DNA of 64,000 nucleotides, taken from the NCBI GenBank assembly GCA_964434105.1, contig CAYSTJ010000015.1, forward strand, positions 1 through 64,000, in the 5' to 3' direction. The notes under the pieces are model-generated. The model did not search any database and was not told the origin of the DNA. It saw only the letters and a program-made list of their open reading frames with translations. The first letter of the stretch is position 1. Each line of letters opens with the position of its first letter. Shown piece by piece: positions 44,016 through 52,935 of this stretch. The DNA is from CAYNST01 sp964434105. GTDB taxonomy: Bacteria; Pseudomonadota; Gammaproteobacteria; Pseudomonadales; Cellvibrionaceae. Position numbers and translations under genes: made by a program.

Positions 44016-46708
44016 GAATATTCTTTGACCTGAGAATCCAGTTCCCGGCAAATTGCCTGTTGCAGCGCGTCACATAACGCAGGATCGGTTAAAGGTTGCC
44101 TGTTGCTGTCGGTGATAAAGAAGATATCTTCGACCCGCTCACCCAGCGTGGAAATCTTGGCGTTCTGCAGGCGGACACCGTGTTCCAGAAAAATACGGCC
44201 GATGGTAGCCAGCAGGCCGGGCCGGTCCGGGCTGATTACTTCCAGCACGGTAGCATGGGGATGTGCATGGTGGTGCAATTGTGTCCGGGTAGGAATTGCC
44301 ATCTGTTTAAGCTGTCGAGGCGTGCGCCGATAAGTGATTCTGGCGTAGTTGCGTGCCAGTTTCAGTTCATCGGACAGCAGCTGGCGAATCTGTCTCAGTC
44401 GTAAAGGATCGTCACCCAGCGGAAGATAGTTTTCATTGAGGACGTAGAACGTATCAATGGTGTATCCACTGCGGGAACTATATATGCGCGCATCCTGGAT
44501 ATTCAGGCCCTGGCGGGCCAGCGAATGGGCTACCGCAACGAAAACATTATTGGCATCCTTGGCACGCACAAAAATCTGCGTGGCACCCTCCCAGGGTGGG
44601 TTTTTGATATCCCGAATCAGTATCAGCGGGTCAGTGGAGTCGTAGGAATTGATCGCTTCGGTCTGCCAGGCAATATCCAGCGAATACTCACGCAGAAAAT
44701 ACTCATCCGGCATGTCCTTCCAGATTTCACGGACGCGCTGTTCATCTATGCCCTGTTGTGCCAGCGCGGCAATGGCTTTGTGCTGTGTCTCGATGACGAT
44801 TTCCTGTTGATCTATGGTGTTCTCAAGTCCGCGACGCAGGGCGAGCTTGGTTTCTGTGTACAACTGGCGCATAAGGCTGGCGCGCCAGCTGTTCCAGATA
44901 TCGGGGTTGGTGCCGCACATATCGGCCACGGTCAGGGCATACAGGTAATCGAGGTGCACCTGGTCACCCACCTCCAGGGCGAACTGGAGGATAACGTCCG
45001 GATCCGAGATATCTTTTTTCTGGGATACATAGGACATCAGCAGGTGTTTTTCCACCAGCCACTTGACCAGTCGGGTTTCCCGGCCGCTCAGGCCATGGTT
45101 AAGACAGAACTGCTCTGCATCAATGGCGCCCAGCTGCGAATGGTCTCCGCCCCGACCTTTACCGATGTCATGGTAGAGGGCAGCAATGTACAATAATTCG
45201 GGCTGGCGCAGCTGGTTCACGATTTCCGCGGCCAGCGGAAACTCCTTGCGTGCCGATTCCTTGCGGAATTGCCAGGCATTTTTAACAACCAGCAACGAGT
45301 GTGCATCAACGGTATATCGATGGAACAAATCATGTTGCATCTGGCCGGTAATGCTCTCGAACTCTGGAAGATAGCGGCCCAGAATCCCGTAACGGTGCAT
45401 GCGCTTGAGCTGGGTTACCAGGCCATAGTTCATTTTGAACAGACTCAAAAACATGGCCCGATTCGCTGGATCTGCACGAAAGCGGCTATCAATCAGGGTT
45501 CGATTTTCCCGCATCAACCGGATCGTGTCGGCCGTGGCGCCGCGAATAGACTGATCGGCACTCATATGCACAAACATTTTTAGCAGGCAGCCGGGGTTGT
45601 TTTCGAAAACGCCCGGATGGGCGACTTCAAGGTAGCCATCCCGCAGTTGGAAATCGTCGTCTATTTTCCGAATCGAGCGGGGCGAACTGTTGCCGTTAAT
45701 CTTTTCGTTGAGCACCCGAAGCAGCACTTCGCATACCTGACGAATGTCGTGAACTGTGCGGTAATATTCGTGCATGAACTGTTCTACTGCCAGGCCCGCG
45801 CTATTGTCGGCATAACCAAAATGTCGCGCCAGGTCCCGTTGCTGGCTGAACAGCAAGCGCTCGTCGGCCCGGTTTGCGAGCAGGTGCAAGCCATAACGAA
45901 CCCGCCACAGGAAGGCTTCACCCTGGCGCAGAACCCCAAACTCCAGTTCGGTGAAAAAGTTCTTGCCTTCCAGTTGTCGCAATGTCTGCACGGCAAACAG
46001 CCGCTTGGCAATCCAGTTTACAGTCTGGATGTCCCTCAGTCCGCCCGGCGAGTTTTTGACATTGGGCTCAAGATCGTATTCGGTAAAGTTGAACTTTCGA
46101 TGGCGTTCATACTGCTCATCCGCTTTGGCTTTATAGAACGCCTTCATGGACCACATATGTTCGGGATCCGTGAGAATGTGCAGTTGATCCCGCAATTTGT
46201 CATTGCCTGCCAGCCGACGGGCCTCCATCAGGTTGGTGACTACAGTCACATCCTGCCGGGCAATTTCCAGACATTCTGATAGCGTCCGGACACTGCTGCC
46301 AACTTCCAGCCCGATATCCCACAGAAACATAATGAACTGTTGAATATTCTCCTGGTACTGCTGGCCAGCGCCTTCGTCCAGCAGGATCAGAATGTCGATA
46401 TCCGAATACGGGTGAAGTTCCTGGCGGCCGTAGCCGCCAACGGCCAGCAGAGCGATATCGTCGCCCCAGCGGAACTGGTGCCAGGCGTAATGGAGTATCA
46501 GATCGATAAACGTCGACCGTTCTCCGACCAGGAAGCGAATATCTTCACCTTCGCTGAATCGCCGATTGAAATGCTGGTTGACACCATTGATCGCGTCCTT
46601 GAATACGGCGATACCGGGCCGTTTGCTCAAATCGTCCCTGAATTTCTGCTGCCGAAAAAAGATTGGCTGGCAGGGGAATTCGGGGCAGTCGGGCGCGATG
46701 TTTGGCAT
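44012..46708 (-). CDS. glnD: Bifunctional uridylyltransferase/uridylyl-removing enzyme GlnD
   Basis: An 898-residue nitrogen sensor that modifies PII proteins. The ATG at 46708 overlaps the map stop (TGATG) with GGAAG upstream; the 24-codon extension is rejected. Nucleotidyltransferase motif GGYGRQELHPYSDIDILIL (GG 91-92, Asp103, Asp105), then the central helical domain, an HD domain with LYHDIGKGRGGDHS, and two C-terminal ACT domains (TQIFVRAKDANNVFVAVAHSLA and VLEVISPDRPGLLATIGRIF) that sense glutamine. All catalytic residues are intact. Confidence 0.95.
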   Translation of the reverse strand: MPNIAPDCPEFPCQPIFFRQQKFRDDLSKRPGIAVFKDAINGVNQHFNRRFSEGEDIRFLVGERSTFIDLILHYAWHQFRWGDDIALLAVGGYGRQELHPYSDIDILILLDEGAGQQYQENIQQFIMFLWDIGLEVGSSVRTLSECLEIARQDVTVVTNLMEARRLAGNDKLRDQLHILTDPEHMWSMKAFYKAKADEQYERHRKFNFTEYDLEPNVKNSPGGLRDIQTVNWIAKRLFAVQTLRQLEGKNFFTELEFGVLRQGEAFLWRVRYGLHLLANRADERLLFSQQRDLARHFGYADNSAGLAVEQFMHEYYRTVHDIRQVCEVLLRVLNEKINGNSSPRSIRKIDDDFQLRDGYLEVAHPGVFENNPGCLLKMFVHMSADQSIRGATADTIRLMRENRTLIDSRFRADPANRAMFLSLFKMNYGLVTQLKRMHRYGILGRYLPEFESITGQMQHDLFHRYTVDAHSLLVVKNAWQFRKESARKEFPLAAEIVNQLRQPELLYIAALYHDIGKGRGGDHSQLGAIDAEQFCLNHGLSGRETRLVKWLVEKHLLMSYVSQKKDISDPDVILQFALEVGDQVHLDYLYALTVADMCGTNPDIWNSWRASLMRQLYTETKLALRRGLENTIDQQEIVIETQHKAIAALAQQGIDEQRVREIWKDMPDEYFLREYSLDIAWQTEAINSYDSTDPLILIRDIKNPPWEGATQIFVRAKDANNVFVAVAHSLARQGLNIQDARIYSSRSGYTIDTFYVLNENYLPLGDDPLRLRQIRQLLSDELKLARNYARITYRRTPRQLKQMAIPTRTQLHHHAHPHATVLEVISPDRPGLLATIGRIFLEHGVRLQNAKISTLGERVEDIFFITDSNRQPLTDPALCDALQQAICRELDSQVKEYS

Positions 46709-47478
46709 CAGAATGATTCTTCCCGGCGGGCGGTCAATACGTCGACTCCGTTGCTGGTAACTGCCAGCGTGTGTTCCCACTGAGCCGATAGCCGGCCATC
46801 CCGGGTTTCTACGGTCCAGCCGTCGCTTTTTAGTCTGGTGGCTGCCTTGCCTGCATTGATCATCGGCTCAATGGTGAATGTCATGCCTTCTTCAAGGGTC
46901 ATGCCGGTTCCCGGTTTGCCAAAATGTAACACCTGCGGGTCTTCATGAAATATCCGTCCAATGCCGTGGCCGCAGTAGTCACGGACCACTGAATAGTAGT
47001 GACCCTCGGCGTGGGTCTGGATCGCATGACCAATATCACCCAGGCGGGCGCCCGGACGTACCAGTGCGATCCCCTTATACAGGCATTCCTGTGTAACACG
47101 CACCAGCCGCTCGGCATGAGTCGCCGGTTTGCCGACAAAAAACATCTTGCTGGTGTCACCGTGAAAGCCATCCACGATAACCGTGACATCGATATTGATG
47201 ATATCACCCGGTTTAAGGGTCTTTTTTTCCGAAGGAATGCCGTGACAAACGACCTGATTCACCGAAGTGCAGATCGATTTGGGGAACCCCTTATAATTGA
47301 GAGGAGCCGGGATGGCTTTCTGGACGTCGGTTATGTAGGCATGGCAGAGCCGGTCCAGCTCGGCAGTGGAGACTCCAGGGCTCACAAATTCTTCAATATA
47401 TTCCAGTACTTCCGCCGCTTTGCGGCCTGCGGTCCGCATTTTCTCGATTTCTTCCGGCGTTTTGATGATGACAGTCAT
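46708..47478 (-). CDS. map: Methionine aminopeptidase type I
   Basis: A 256-residue metallopeptidase that removes the initiator methionine. The ATG at 47478 puts MTVIIKTPEEIEKMRTAGR at the N-terminus, standard for the family; an upstream extension is rejected. Metal ligands are visible in INIDVTVIVDGFHGDTSKMF (two Asp), CGHGIGRIFHEDP (His), TFTIEPM (Glu) and the final Glu in QWEHTLAVT. It is divergent from rpsB, the usual arrangement, and first in the map-glnD-dapC-nth run. Confidence 0.95.
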   Translation of the reverse strand: MTVIIKTPEEIEKMRTAGRKAAEVLEYIEEFVSPGVSTAELDRLCHAYITDVQKAIPAPLNYKGFPKSICTSVNQVVCHGIPSEKKTLKPGDIINIDVTVIVDGFHGDTSKMFFVGKPATHAERLVRVTQECLYKGIALVRPGARLGDIGHAIQTHAEGHYYSVVRDYCGHGIGRIFHEDPQVLHFGKPGTGMTLEEGMTFTIEPMINAGKAATRLKSDGWTVETRDGRLSAQWEHTLAVTSNGVDVLTARREESF

Positions 47479-47612
47479 GGATGCTCTAACGGGTTGATTG
47501 AGTGGAAGTTCGCATTCTACCTTAGTTCGGAGTGTCATTAACATCCGCTCGACGACTTGCCGTCGACTCCGGTGGCCGGGCTGGCGCGCTCGACATGGAA
47601 ACCCACGCGGGC

Positions 47613-47641
47613 TTTATGTTTTCAGCTTTTTGTGGTATAAA
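47613..47641 (+). promoter_or_regulatory. Candidate rpsB promoter with extended -10 and GC-rich discriminator
   Basis: An extended -10, TGG-TATAAA (hexamer 47636-47641), with a weak -35, TTTATG (47613-47618), at 17-bp spacing, followed by GCGCGCCC. A GC-rich discriminator is characteristic of stringently controlled ribosomal promoters. It lies between divergent map and rpsB, about 365 bp before rpsB, upstream of family A repeat copy 4. Confidence 0.45.
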
Positions 47642-47759
47642 GCGCGCCCTGCCCGATGGCAGGTCATGATCTGTCAGCGGGTCTCCGATTAAGCAATGCG
47701 CGGGGATGGGTGCCGGTGATGGCCTGGTTGGGCCGGATTGTATCTGAATAATCGAAATT

Positions 47760-47897
47760 GTAACTATTCAGCTCGTGTCGTAATTGTTCAGATTGTGTCC
47801 AGCTTTGTTCAAAGCAAGGCGAAAAATGTGAGTTTACCCGTGTAAATAACCATTTTTAACGCAGCGATGGGCGAATCGGGGCGTGAGCTGGATGGAT
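47760..47897 (+). mobile_element. MITE-like element, family A, copy 4 (short form), in the rpsB leader region
   Basis: About 138 bp. The left end GTAACTATTCAGCTC is perfect; the right end is worn (GAGCTGGATGGATGC). Internal blocks match the other copies in order. It ends about 117 bp before rpsB and, if the promoter at 47613-47641 is right, would be part of the ribosomal transcript. It lies outside the more conserved leader hairpin at 47923-47979. Confidence 0.75.
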
Positions 47898-47917
47898 GCT
47901 CAAATTTTTACTTAATG

Positions 47918-48014
47918 TCGCACACACATCGACACACCGGCCTGGGTGCCCGCAGACGGGTTGGGCGGTGGGATGTGTGGAGGCTTAACCCTAAACTTTA
48001 CAGGAAATTGAATT
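47918..48014 (+). promoter_or_regulatory. Possible S2 autoregulatory leader of rpsB
   Basis: CACACATC (47923-47930) pairs with GATGTGTG (47972-47979), enclosing a GC-rich region with smaller complementary stretches (CACC/GGTG, CCCG/CGGG). It ends about 35 nt before the rpsB ATG, which has AGGAAA upstream. In Gammaproteobacteria the rpsB-tsf leader carries an S2-binding structure that represses translation; that this is the equivalent is inference. Confidence 0.4.
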
Positions 48015-48767
48015 ATGCCCGTAGTTAGCATGCGCGATATGCTGCAGGCCGGTGTGCATTTTGGTCACCAAAGCCGGTACTGGAACCCCAAAATGCGTCA
48101 GTTCATCTTTGGCGCCCGCAACAAAATCCATATTGTAAACCTTGAACACACGGTCCCCGCATTCAATAATGCCCTTGAGCTGGTGAAGCAAATGGCTTCA
48201 CAGAAGAAGAAAATATTGTTTGTCGGCACCAAGCGTGCGGCCCAGAAAACCATTGCAGAGCAAGCCATTCGCGCGGGTATGCCGTTTGTCAGTCATCGCT
48301 GGCTCGGCGGCATGCTGACCAACTACAAGACCATCCGTGCATCCATCAAGCGATACCGCGAGCTGGAAGCCCAGAGCCGCGATGGCACCTTCGACAAACT
48401 CACGAAAAAAGAAGCGCTGATGCGCACGCGAATGATGGAAAAGCTCGACTCGTCCATCGGCGGGATCAAGGACATGGGCGGGCTGCCTGATGCATTGTTC
48501 GTGATTGATGTCGAGCATGAGCGCATTGCGGTACTGGAAGCCAACAAGCTGGGTATTCCGGTGATTGCAGTCGTAGATACCAATAGTGACCCGGCCGGTG
48601 TAGATCATGTGATTCCCGGTAATGACGATGCTATCCGGGCCATCAAGCTGTACGTGACCGCTATGGCGGACGCTTGTCTGGAAGGAGCCGCCAAGGTTAA
48701 TGCCGTTCCCAACAAAGACGAGTTTGTCGAAGTCAACGAAGCAGCTGCCGGCGCTGGCGGCGAATAG
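48015..48767 (+). CDS. rpsB: 30S ribosomal protein S2
   Basis: A 250-residue S2 protein with the family start PVVSMRDMLQAGVHFGHQSRYWNPKM and the conserved blocks YIFGARNKIHIVNLEHT-like (here FIFGARNKIHIVNLEHT), FVSHRWLGGMLTNYKT, and GIPVIAVVDTNSDPAGVDHVIPGNDDA. The length is standard. AGGAAA precedes the ATG. It is first in the rpsB-tsf-pyrH-frr run and binds the 30S subunit head. Confidence 0.97.
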   Translation: MPVVSMRDMLQAGVHFGHQSRYWNPKMRQFIFGARNKIHIVNLEHTVPAFNNALELVKQMASQKKKILFVGTKRAAQKTIAEQAIRAGMPFVSHRWLGGMLTNYKTIRASIKRYRELEAQSRDGTFDKLTKKEALMRTRMMEKLDSSIGGIKDMGGLPDALFVIDVEHERIAVLEANKLGIPVIAVVDTNSDPAGVDHVIPGNDDAIRAIKLYVTAMADACLEGAAKVNAVPNKDEFVEVNEAAAGAGGE

Positions 48768-48773
48768 ACCCTT

Positions 48774-48814
48774 GAGAAGAAGCGACGGCTCCCGGGCTTG
48801 TCGCTTCACTTCTC
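48774..48814 (+). terminator. Attenuator-like hairpin between rpsB and tsf
   Basis: GAGAAGAAGCGAC (48774-48786) pairs with GTCGCTTCACTTCTC (48800-48814) with a small internal bulge. There is no T-run. An rpsB-tsf intergenic hairpin is common and may partly attenuate tsf or stabilise the rpsB message. Confidence 0.45.
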
Positions 48815-48943
48815 ATTCAATCCGAGGGGACTCCCCTTGCATCCCTCCAGGGCGTGCATCCGGTGTGCGTCTATGAATTTTCAATGCATCGGCGTCGGGC
48901 TTCGACACGTCGCCCTGCCGGTGAAATATCGAGGACAGAACTC

Positions 48944-49816
48944 ATGGCAATTTCTGCGGCAATGGTAAAAGAACTGCGCGAGCGTACAGGGCTCGGCATG
49001 ATGGAGTGTAAGAAGGCGCTGGTTGAATCCGGTGGGGATATCGAGCTGGCCATTGAAAACCTGCGCAAGGCAAGCGGACTAAAAGCCGCCAAGAAAGCCA
49101 GCCGGACAGCGGCCGACGGTGTCGTCACCGCAAAAGTTGCCGATGACGGGAGCTTTGGTCTGATACTGGAAGTTAACAGCGAAACCGATTTTGTCGCCCG
49201 TGACGAAAATTTTCTGGGTTTCGTGCGAAAAGTGGCTGAAAAGGCGTTTTCCACCCGTCAGACGGATGTTGGTCAGTTGATGGAAGGTGAGCTTGAATCT
49301 TCCCGTGAAGCGCTGGTACAGAAGATCGGCGAAAACATCGGCGTGCGTCGTGTGATCAACCTGACGCCAGAAAACGGGGTTGTCGGTGCCTATGTGCACT
49401 CCAATAACCGTATCGCGGTACTGGTTGAGCTGAAAAACGGCAATATGGAACTGGCGCGGGATGTTGCCATGCACGTGGCCGCCGTAAATCCCCAGGTCGT
49501 CAGGCCAGAGGATGTGCCGGCAGATCTGATCGAAAAAGAAAAGGATATCATCAAGGCGCAGCCCGATATGGCTGGGAAGCCTGCTGAAATCGTCGAAAAG
49601 ATGGTAATGGGTCGAATCGGCAAGTTTCTGAAGGAGGGTGCGCTTCTGGAGCAGCCATTCGTCAAAAATCCGGAGCTGACGGTGGGTGCGCTGGTCAAGC
49701 AGGCCGGTGCGGAAGTGATTCGCTTTGTCCGATTTGAAGTGGGCGAAGGTATTCAGAAAGAAGAATCAGATTTTGCCGCTGAGGTTGCTGCGCAGGTGCA
49801 GGCATCCAGAGGATAA
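48944..49816 (+). CDS. tsf: Elongation factor Ts
   Basis: A 290-residue EF-Tu nucleotide exchange factor. The ATG at 48944, with GAGGACA upstream, gives MAISAAMVKELRERTGLGMMECKKAL, the family N-terminus; an upstream extension of 30 codons is rejected. LEVNSETDFVARDENF is the TDFVA motif contacting EF-Tu, and the C-terminal region holds PFVKNPELTVGALVKQAGAEV. It is 176 bp after rpsB and followed by a strong terminator. Confidence 0.97.
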   Translation: MAISAAMVKELRERTGLGMMECKKALVESGGDIELAIENLRKASGLKAAKKASRTAADGVVTAKVADDGSFGLILEVNSETDFVARDENFLGFVRKVAEKAFSTRQTDVGQLMEGELESSREALVQKIGENIGVRRVINLTPENGVVGAYVHSNNRIAVLVELKNGNMELARDVAMHVAAVNPQVVRPEDVPADLIEKEKDIIKAQPDMAGKPAEIVEKMVMGRIGKFLKEGALLEQPFVKNPELTVGALVKQAGAEVIRFVRFEVGEGIQKEESDFAAEVAAQVQASRG

Positions 49817-49836
49817 TCTGGCCGCTGGAAAGGCAG

Positions 49837-49862
49837 GGCGAGGGATATCCCTCGCCTTTTTT
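49837..49862 (+). terminator. Intrinsic terminator after tsf
   Basis: GGCGAGGG (49837-49844) pairs with CCCTCGCC (49849-49856), loop ATAT, followed by six T. A textbook rho-independent terminator, 20 bp after the tsf stop, separating rpsB-tsf from pyrH. Confidence 0.9.
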
Positions 49863-50065
49863 ATGTAAGAGCGGGTGAACACATGCCGTGTCGCAAGTCG
49901 ATTGCGGCAATAACAATCACGGTGCGACCACCTGCTATCGTGGATTTCCCCCAATATCCGGCCAGCCTGAGCGGCCGGTTCGAGTTTCTCCGACAAGATT
50001 TTGAGTGTTCATACACCGGTTTTAAGGGTAAACTTCGGCCCAAATTCAGGCCTGGAGAACGAATT

Positions 50066-50812
50066 ATGCCAACCCCGCGCGATCGAAAGTTCAAACGAAT
50101 TCTGTTAAAACTCAGCGGTGAGCAGCTGATGGGTGACGAGGGTTTTGGGATTGATCCCAAGGTTCTCGATAAAATGGCTTTGGAAATTGGCCAGCTGGTT
50201 GGTATCGGTGTGCAGGTCGGTCTGGTAATTGGTGGCGGCAACCTGTTTCGGGGTGCTGCTCTGCATCGCGCCGGGCTCGACCGCGTTACCGGCGACCACA
50301 TGGGGATGCTGGCTACAGTCATGAATGCACTGGCCATGCGTGACGCTCTGGAGCGGTCCAATATTTCATCCAGCGTGATGTCGGCAATTCCCATGAGCGG
50401 TATTGTCGAACACTATGACAGGCGGCGCGCAATCCGGTTGCTGGAGCGGGGTGAAGTCGTTATCTTTTCTGCCGGTACCGGCAACCCCTTCTTTACCACG
50501 GATTCTGCGGCCTGCCTCAGGGGGATCGAAGTGGATGCGGAGCTGGTGCTGAAGGCGACCAAGGTGGATGGCGTGTATTCCGCTGACCCAATGAAGGACC
50601 CCACCGCGACGCGCTATCATCGGCTGAATTACGATCAGGTGCTGACCGAAAAACTCGGTGTTATGGATTTAACGGCCATTTGCCTGTGCCAGGAACACAG
50701 TATGCCAGTTCGGGTCTTCAAGATGGAGAAGCAGGGCGCTCTGCTGAATATAGTTGTAGGTGGCGATGAAGGTACTCTGATCGAGGATGAAAATCATGAT
50801 AAACGAAATTAA
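50066..50812 (+). CDS. pyrH: Uridylate kinase PyrH
   Basis: A 248-residue UMP kinase of the amino acid kinase family. The ATG at 50066 has GGAGAA upstream and gives MPTPRDRKFKRILLKLSGEQLMGDEGFG; the frame open from 49883 lacks conservation in its first 61 codons and is rejected. VIGGGNLFRG, GDHMGMLATVMNALAM, GTGNPFFTTDSAA and the KVDGVYSADP block are all present. It phosphorylates UMP to UDP for pyrimidine and cell-envelope precursors. It overlaps frr by 17 nt. Confidence 0.95.
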   Translation: MPTPRDRKFKRILLKLSGEQLMGDEGFGIDPKVLDKMALEIGQLVGIGVQVGLVIGGGNLFRGAALHRAGLDRVTGDHMGMLATVMNALAMRDALERSNISSSVMSAIPMSGIVEHYDRRRAIRLLERGEVVIFSAGTGNPFFTTDSAACLRGIEVDAELVLKATKVDGVYSADPMKDPTATRYHRLNYDQVLTEKLGVMDLTAICLCQEHSMPVRVFKMEKQGALLNIVVGGDEGTLIEDENHDKRN

Positions 50813-51353
50813 GAAAGATGCGCAGGAGCGCATGAAAAAAAGTGTGGAAGTGCTGGGTGTCAATTTTAACAAGATCCGCACAGGGCGTGCGCACCCGAGT
50901 ATTCTCGATAGCATTGTGGTGTCCTATTACGGCTCTCCCACGCCATTGTCTCAGGTGGCTAACGTCAGTGTTCTGGACGCTCGCACTCTGTCGATCAGCC
51001 CCTGGGAAAAACAGGTGGTGCCCGAGATCGAAAAAGCAATCATGAAGTCCGATCTTGGATTGAACCCGGTGACCACCGGCGAGTTGATACGCGTACCTAT
51101 GCCGCCGTTGACCGAAGAGACCCGCAAAGGCTTTATCAAGCAGGCGAGAAGCGAAGCCGAGCATGCACGTGTTTCAATCCGCAACATACGCCGCGATGCC
51201 AATACAGGCTTCAAGGATTTGCTGAAAGACAAGAGCATCAGCGAGGACGACGAACGGCGTGCCCAGGATGAAATCCAGAAGTTGACTGACAGGTACATAG
51301 CGGAAGTGGATGCAGCGCTGGCGGCCAAAGAAAAAGATCTGCTGGAAATTTAG
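50796..51353 (+). CDS. frr: Ribosome recycling factor
   Basis: A 185-residue factor, the standard length. The ATG at 50796 (MINEIKKDAQERMKKSVEVL) is preferred over an ATG three codons earlier, because GAGG then sits at the right distance. Signature KIRTGRAHPSILD and the C-terminal RRDANTGFKDLLKDKSISEDDERRAQDEIQKLTD are present. It overlaps pyrH, so the two are translationally coupled. It releases post-termination ribosomes with EF-G. Confidence 0.95.
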   Translation: MINEIKKDAQERMKKSVEVLGVNFNKIRTGRAHPSILDSIVVSYYGSPTPLSQVANVSVLDARTLSISPWEKQVVPEIEKAIMKSDLGLNPVTTGELIRVPMPPLTEETRKGFIKQARSEAEHARVSIRNIRRDANTGFKDLLKDKSISEDDERRAQDEIQKLTDRYIAEVDAALAAKEKDLLEI

Positions 51354-51374
51354 GCCGACTGACAGGGGATTTGA

Positions 51375-52127
51375 GTGACTTCAGAATCGTTACGGCATGT
51401 TGCCATTATCATGGATGGCAATAATCGTTGGGCCAAACGAGAGGGCAAAAGCGGAATCGCAGGCCATCGAGCCGGTGTCGAACGGATTCGCGACGTATTG
51501 CAGGCCTGTCGTGAAAACGGGGTGGAGGTGCTGACACTGTTTGCTTTCAGCAGTGAAAACTGGCGCAGACCCTCCCGTGAAGTGGAAGCGCTGATGGGAC
51601 TGTTCTACAACTACCTGAAAAAGGAAGCGAGAGAGCTGGCCCGTGAGAGAGTCAGGCTGCGGGTTATCGGCAACCGGGCCCGCTTTGGTCCCAAACTGAA
51701 AACGGCAATCGAAGAAGCTGAGCATATCGCCGGATCGGGCGACAGTACGCTGGTCATTGCGGCGGATTATGGCGGTCAATGGGATATCCTGGAGGCGTCA
51801 CGCAAAGTCACGCAGGAAGTGCAGGCCGGGCGGATGTCAGCGGACGCGGTTGATGAGCGTACGTTTGAACAGTATTTATCAACCGCCGATCTGCCGCCAC
51901 TGGATTTGCTGATCCGAACCGGGGGAGAGGTCCGCATCAGTAACTTTCTGCTCTGGCAGGGTGCCTACGCAGAACTTTATTTCAGTCCGTTGTTGTGGCC
52001 AGAGTTCGACGCCCGTGCGTTGCGAGACGCCGTCGCCGATTTTTATGGCAGGCAGCGTCGGTTCGGCCATACCAGCGAGCAGCTGGCCGGTGGGCTCAAG
52101 CCGCGTAGGGATCCCGGTCGTGCTTAA
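51375..52127 (+). CDS. uppS: Undecaprenyl diphosphate synthase
   Basis: A 250-residue cis-prenyltransferase making the C55 lipid carrier for peptidoglycan and O-antigen. GTG start with AGGGGAT upstream. HVAIIMDGNNRWAKREGK holds the catalytic Asp, then GHRAGVERIR, FAFSSENWRRP and the late DLLIRTGGEVRISNFLLWQGAYAELYF. The usual order frr-uppS-cdsA-dxr continues. It overlaps cdsA by 8 nt. Confidence 0.95.
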   Translation: MTSESLRHVAIIMDGNNRWAKREGKSGIAGHRAGVERIRDVLQACRENGVEVLTLFAFSSENWRRPSREVEALMGLFYNYLKKEARELARERVRLRVIGNRARFGPKLKTAIEEAEHIAGSGDSTLVIAADYGGQWDILEASRKVTQEVQAGRMSADAVDERTFEQYLSTADLPPLDLLIRTGGEVRISNFLLWQGAYAELYFSPLLWPEFDARALRDAVADFYGRQRRFGHTSEQLAGGLKPRRDPGRA

Positions 52128-52935
52128 GCAAAGGGTCATAACGGCCCTGCTTCTGACACTGGTATTTCTGGGAATTCTGTTCCTGGCGCCGGCGGTGGCT
52201 TTTCATGTATTCGCGGCAATTGTGGTTTTGGCCGCAGCCTGGGAATGGGCAAATCTCTGCGGTTATTCATCCGCGTGGCAGCGCGCCGCCTACGTGGCCG
52301 TTATGACGGCCGTTGCTGCATTATTGGGCTGGCTGCTGCTGCAGCAATGGATCAATATGCAGCAGCTGTTAATGGTCGCGGCCGGTTGGTGGGCGATTGC
52401 ACTATTGTGGGTGCAGGGGTATCCGGCCAGTAGAATCCTGTGGGGGGCACCGTCGATAAGGGCTGTGATGGGCGGACTGGTATTGTTGCCTACCGGGTTT
52501 TCCCTGGTCACACTGCGTAACCTGCAGGATGGTGAGCTGTGGATTCTCGCAGCGGTATTGATTGTGGCGGCGGCCGATATTGGTGCCTATTTCAGTGGGC
52601 GTCGCTGGGGGCGGCGCAAACTGGCGCCTTCGGTCAGCCCGGGAAAGTCGTGGGAGGGCGTGGCTGGTGGGGTACTCGCAGCCACCCTGACTTTTGGTAT
52701 CTTTCTCGTGTTGCGGGGTGAGACGTTTTCGAATTGGCTGGTGTTGATTGCCATGCCGACGGCGCTGATTTCTGTGCTCGGAGACCTGCTGGAAAGTATG
52801 TTGAAGCGTCACCGCGGGATCAAGGACTCGGGGCGTATGCTGCCCGGGCATGGCGGCGTATTGGACAGGGTGGATGGCCTGGCGGCGGCGGTGCCCATTT
52901 TTACGCTCGCGCTCCTTGTTATGACGAGGGGCTGA
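52120..52935 (+). CDS. cdsA: Phosphatidate cytidylyltransferase
   Basis: A 271-residue integral membrane enzyme making CDP-diacylglycerol. The GTG at 52120, with TAGGGA upstream, begins VLKQRVITALLLTLVFL; the longer frame from 51961 lies inside uppS in another frame and is rejected. About seven or eight hydrophobic segments, DIGAYFSGRRWGRRKLAPSVSPGKSWEG and the C-terminal CDS signature LKRHRGIKDSGRMLPGHGGVLDRVD are clear. The end overlaps the dxr start (TGATG). Confidence 0.94.
   Translation: MLKQRVITALLLTLVFLGILFLAPAVAFHVFAAIVVLAAAWEWANLCGYSSAWQRAAYVAVMTAVAALLGWLLLQQWINMQQLLMVAAGWWAIALLWVQGYPASRILWGAPSIRAVMGGLVLLPTGFSLVTLRNLQDGELWILAAVLIVAAADIGAYFSGRRWGRRKLAPSVSPGKSWEGVAGGVLAATLTFGIFLVLRGETFSNWLVLIAMPTALISVLGDLLESMLKRHRGIKDSGRMLPGHGGVLDRVDGLAAAVPIFTLALLVMTRG

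Noticed and set aside
48854..48943. N-terminal extension of tsf
   Set aside because: The extra residues are basic and unlike EF-Ts; the ATG at 48944 has GAGGACA upstream and the family N-terminus.
49883..50065. N-terminal extension of pyrH
   Set aside because: The 61 extra residues are not part of the kinase family, and a good ribosome-binding site precedes the ATG at 50066.
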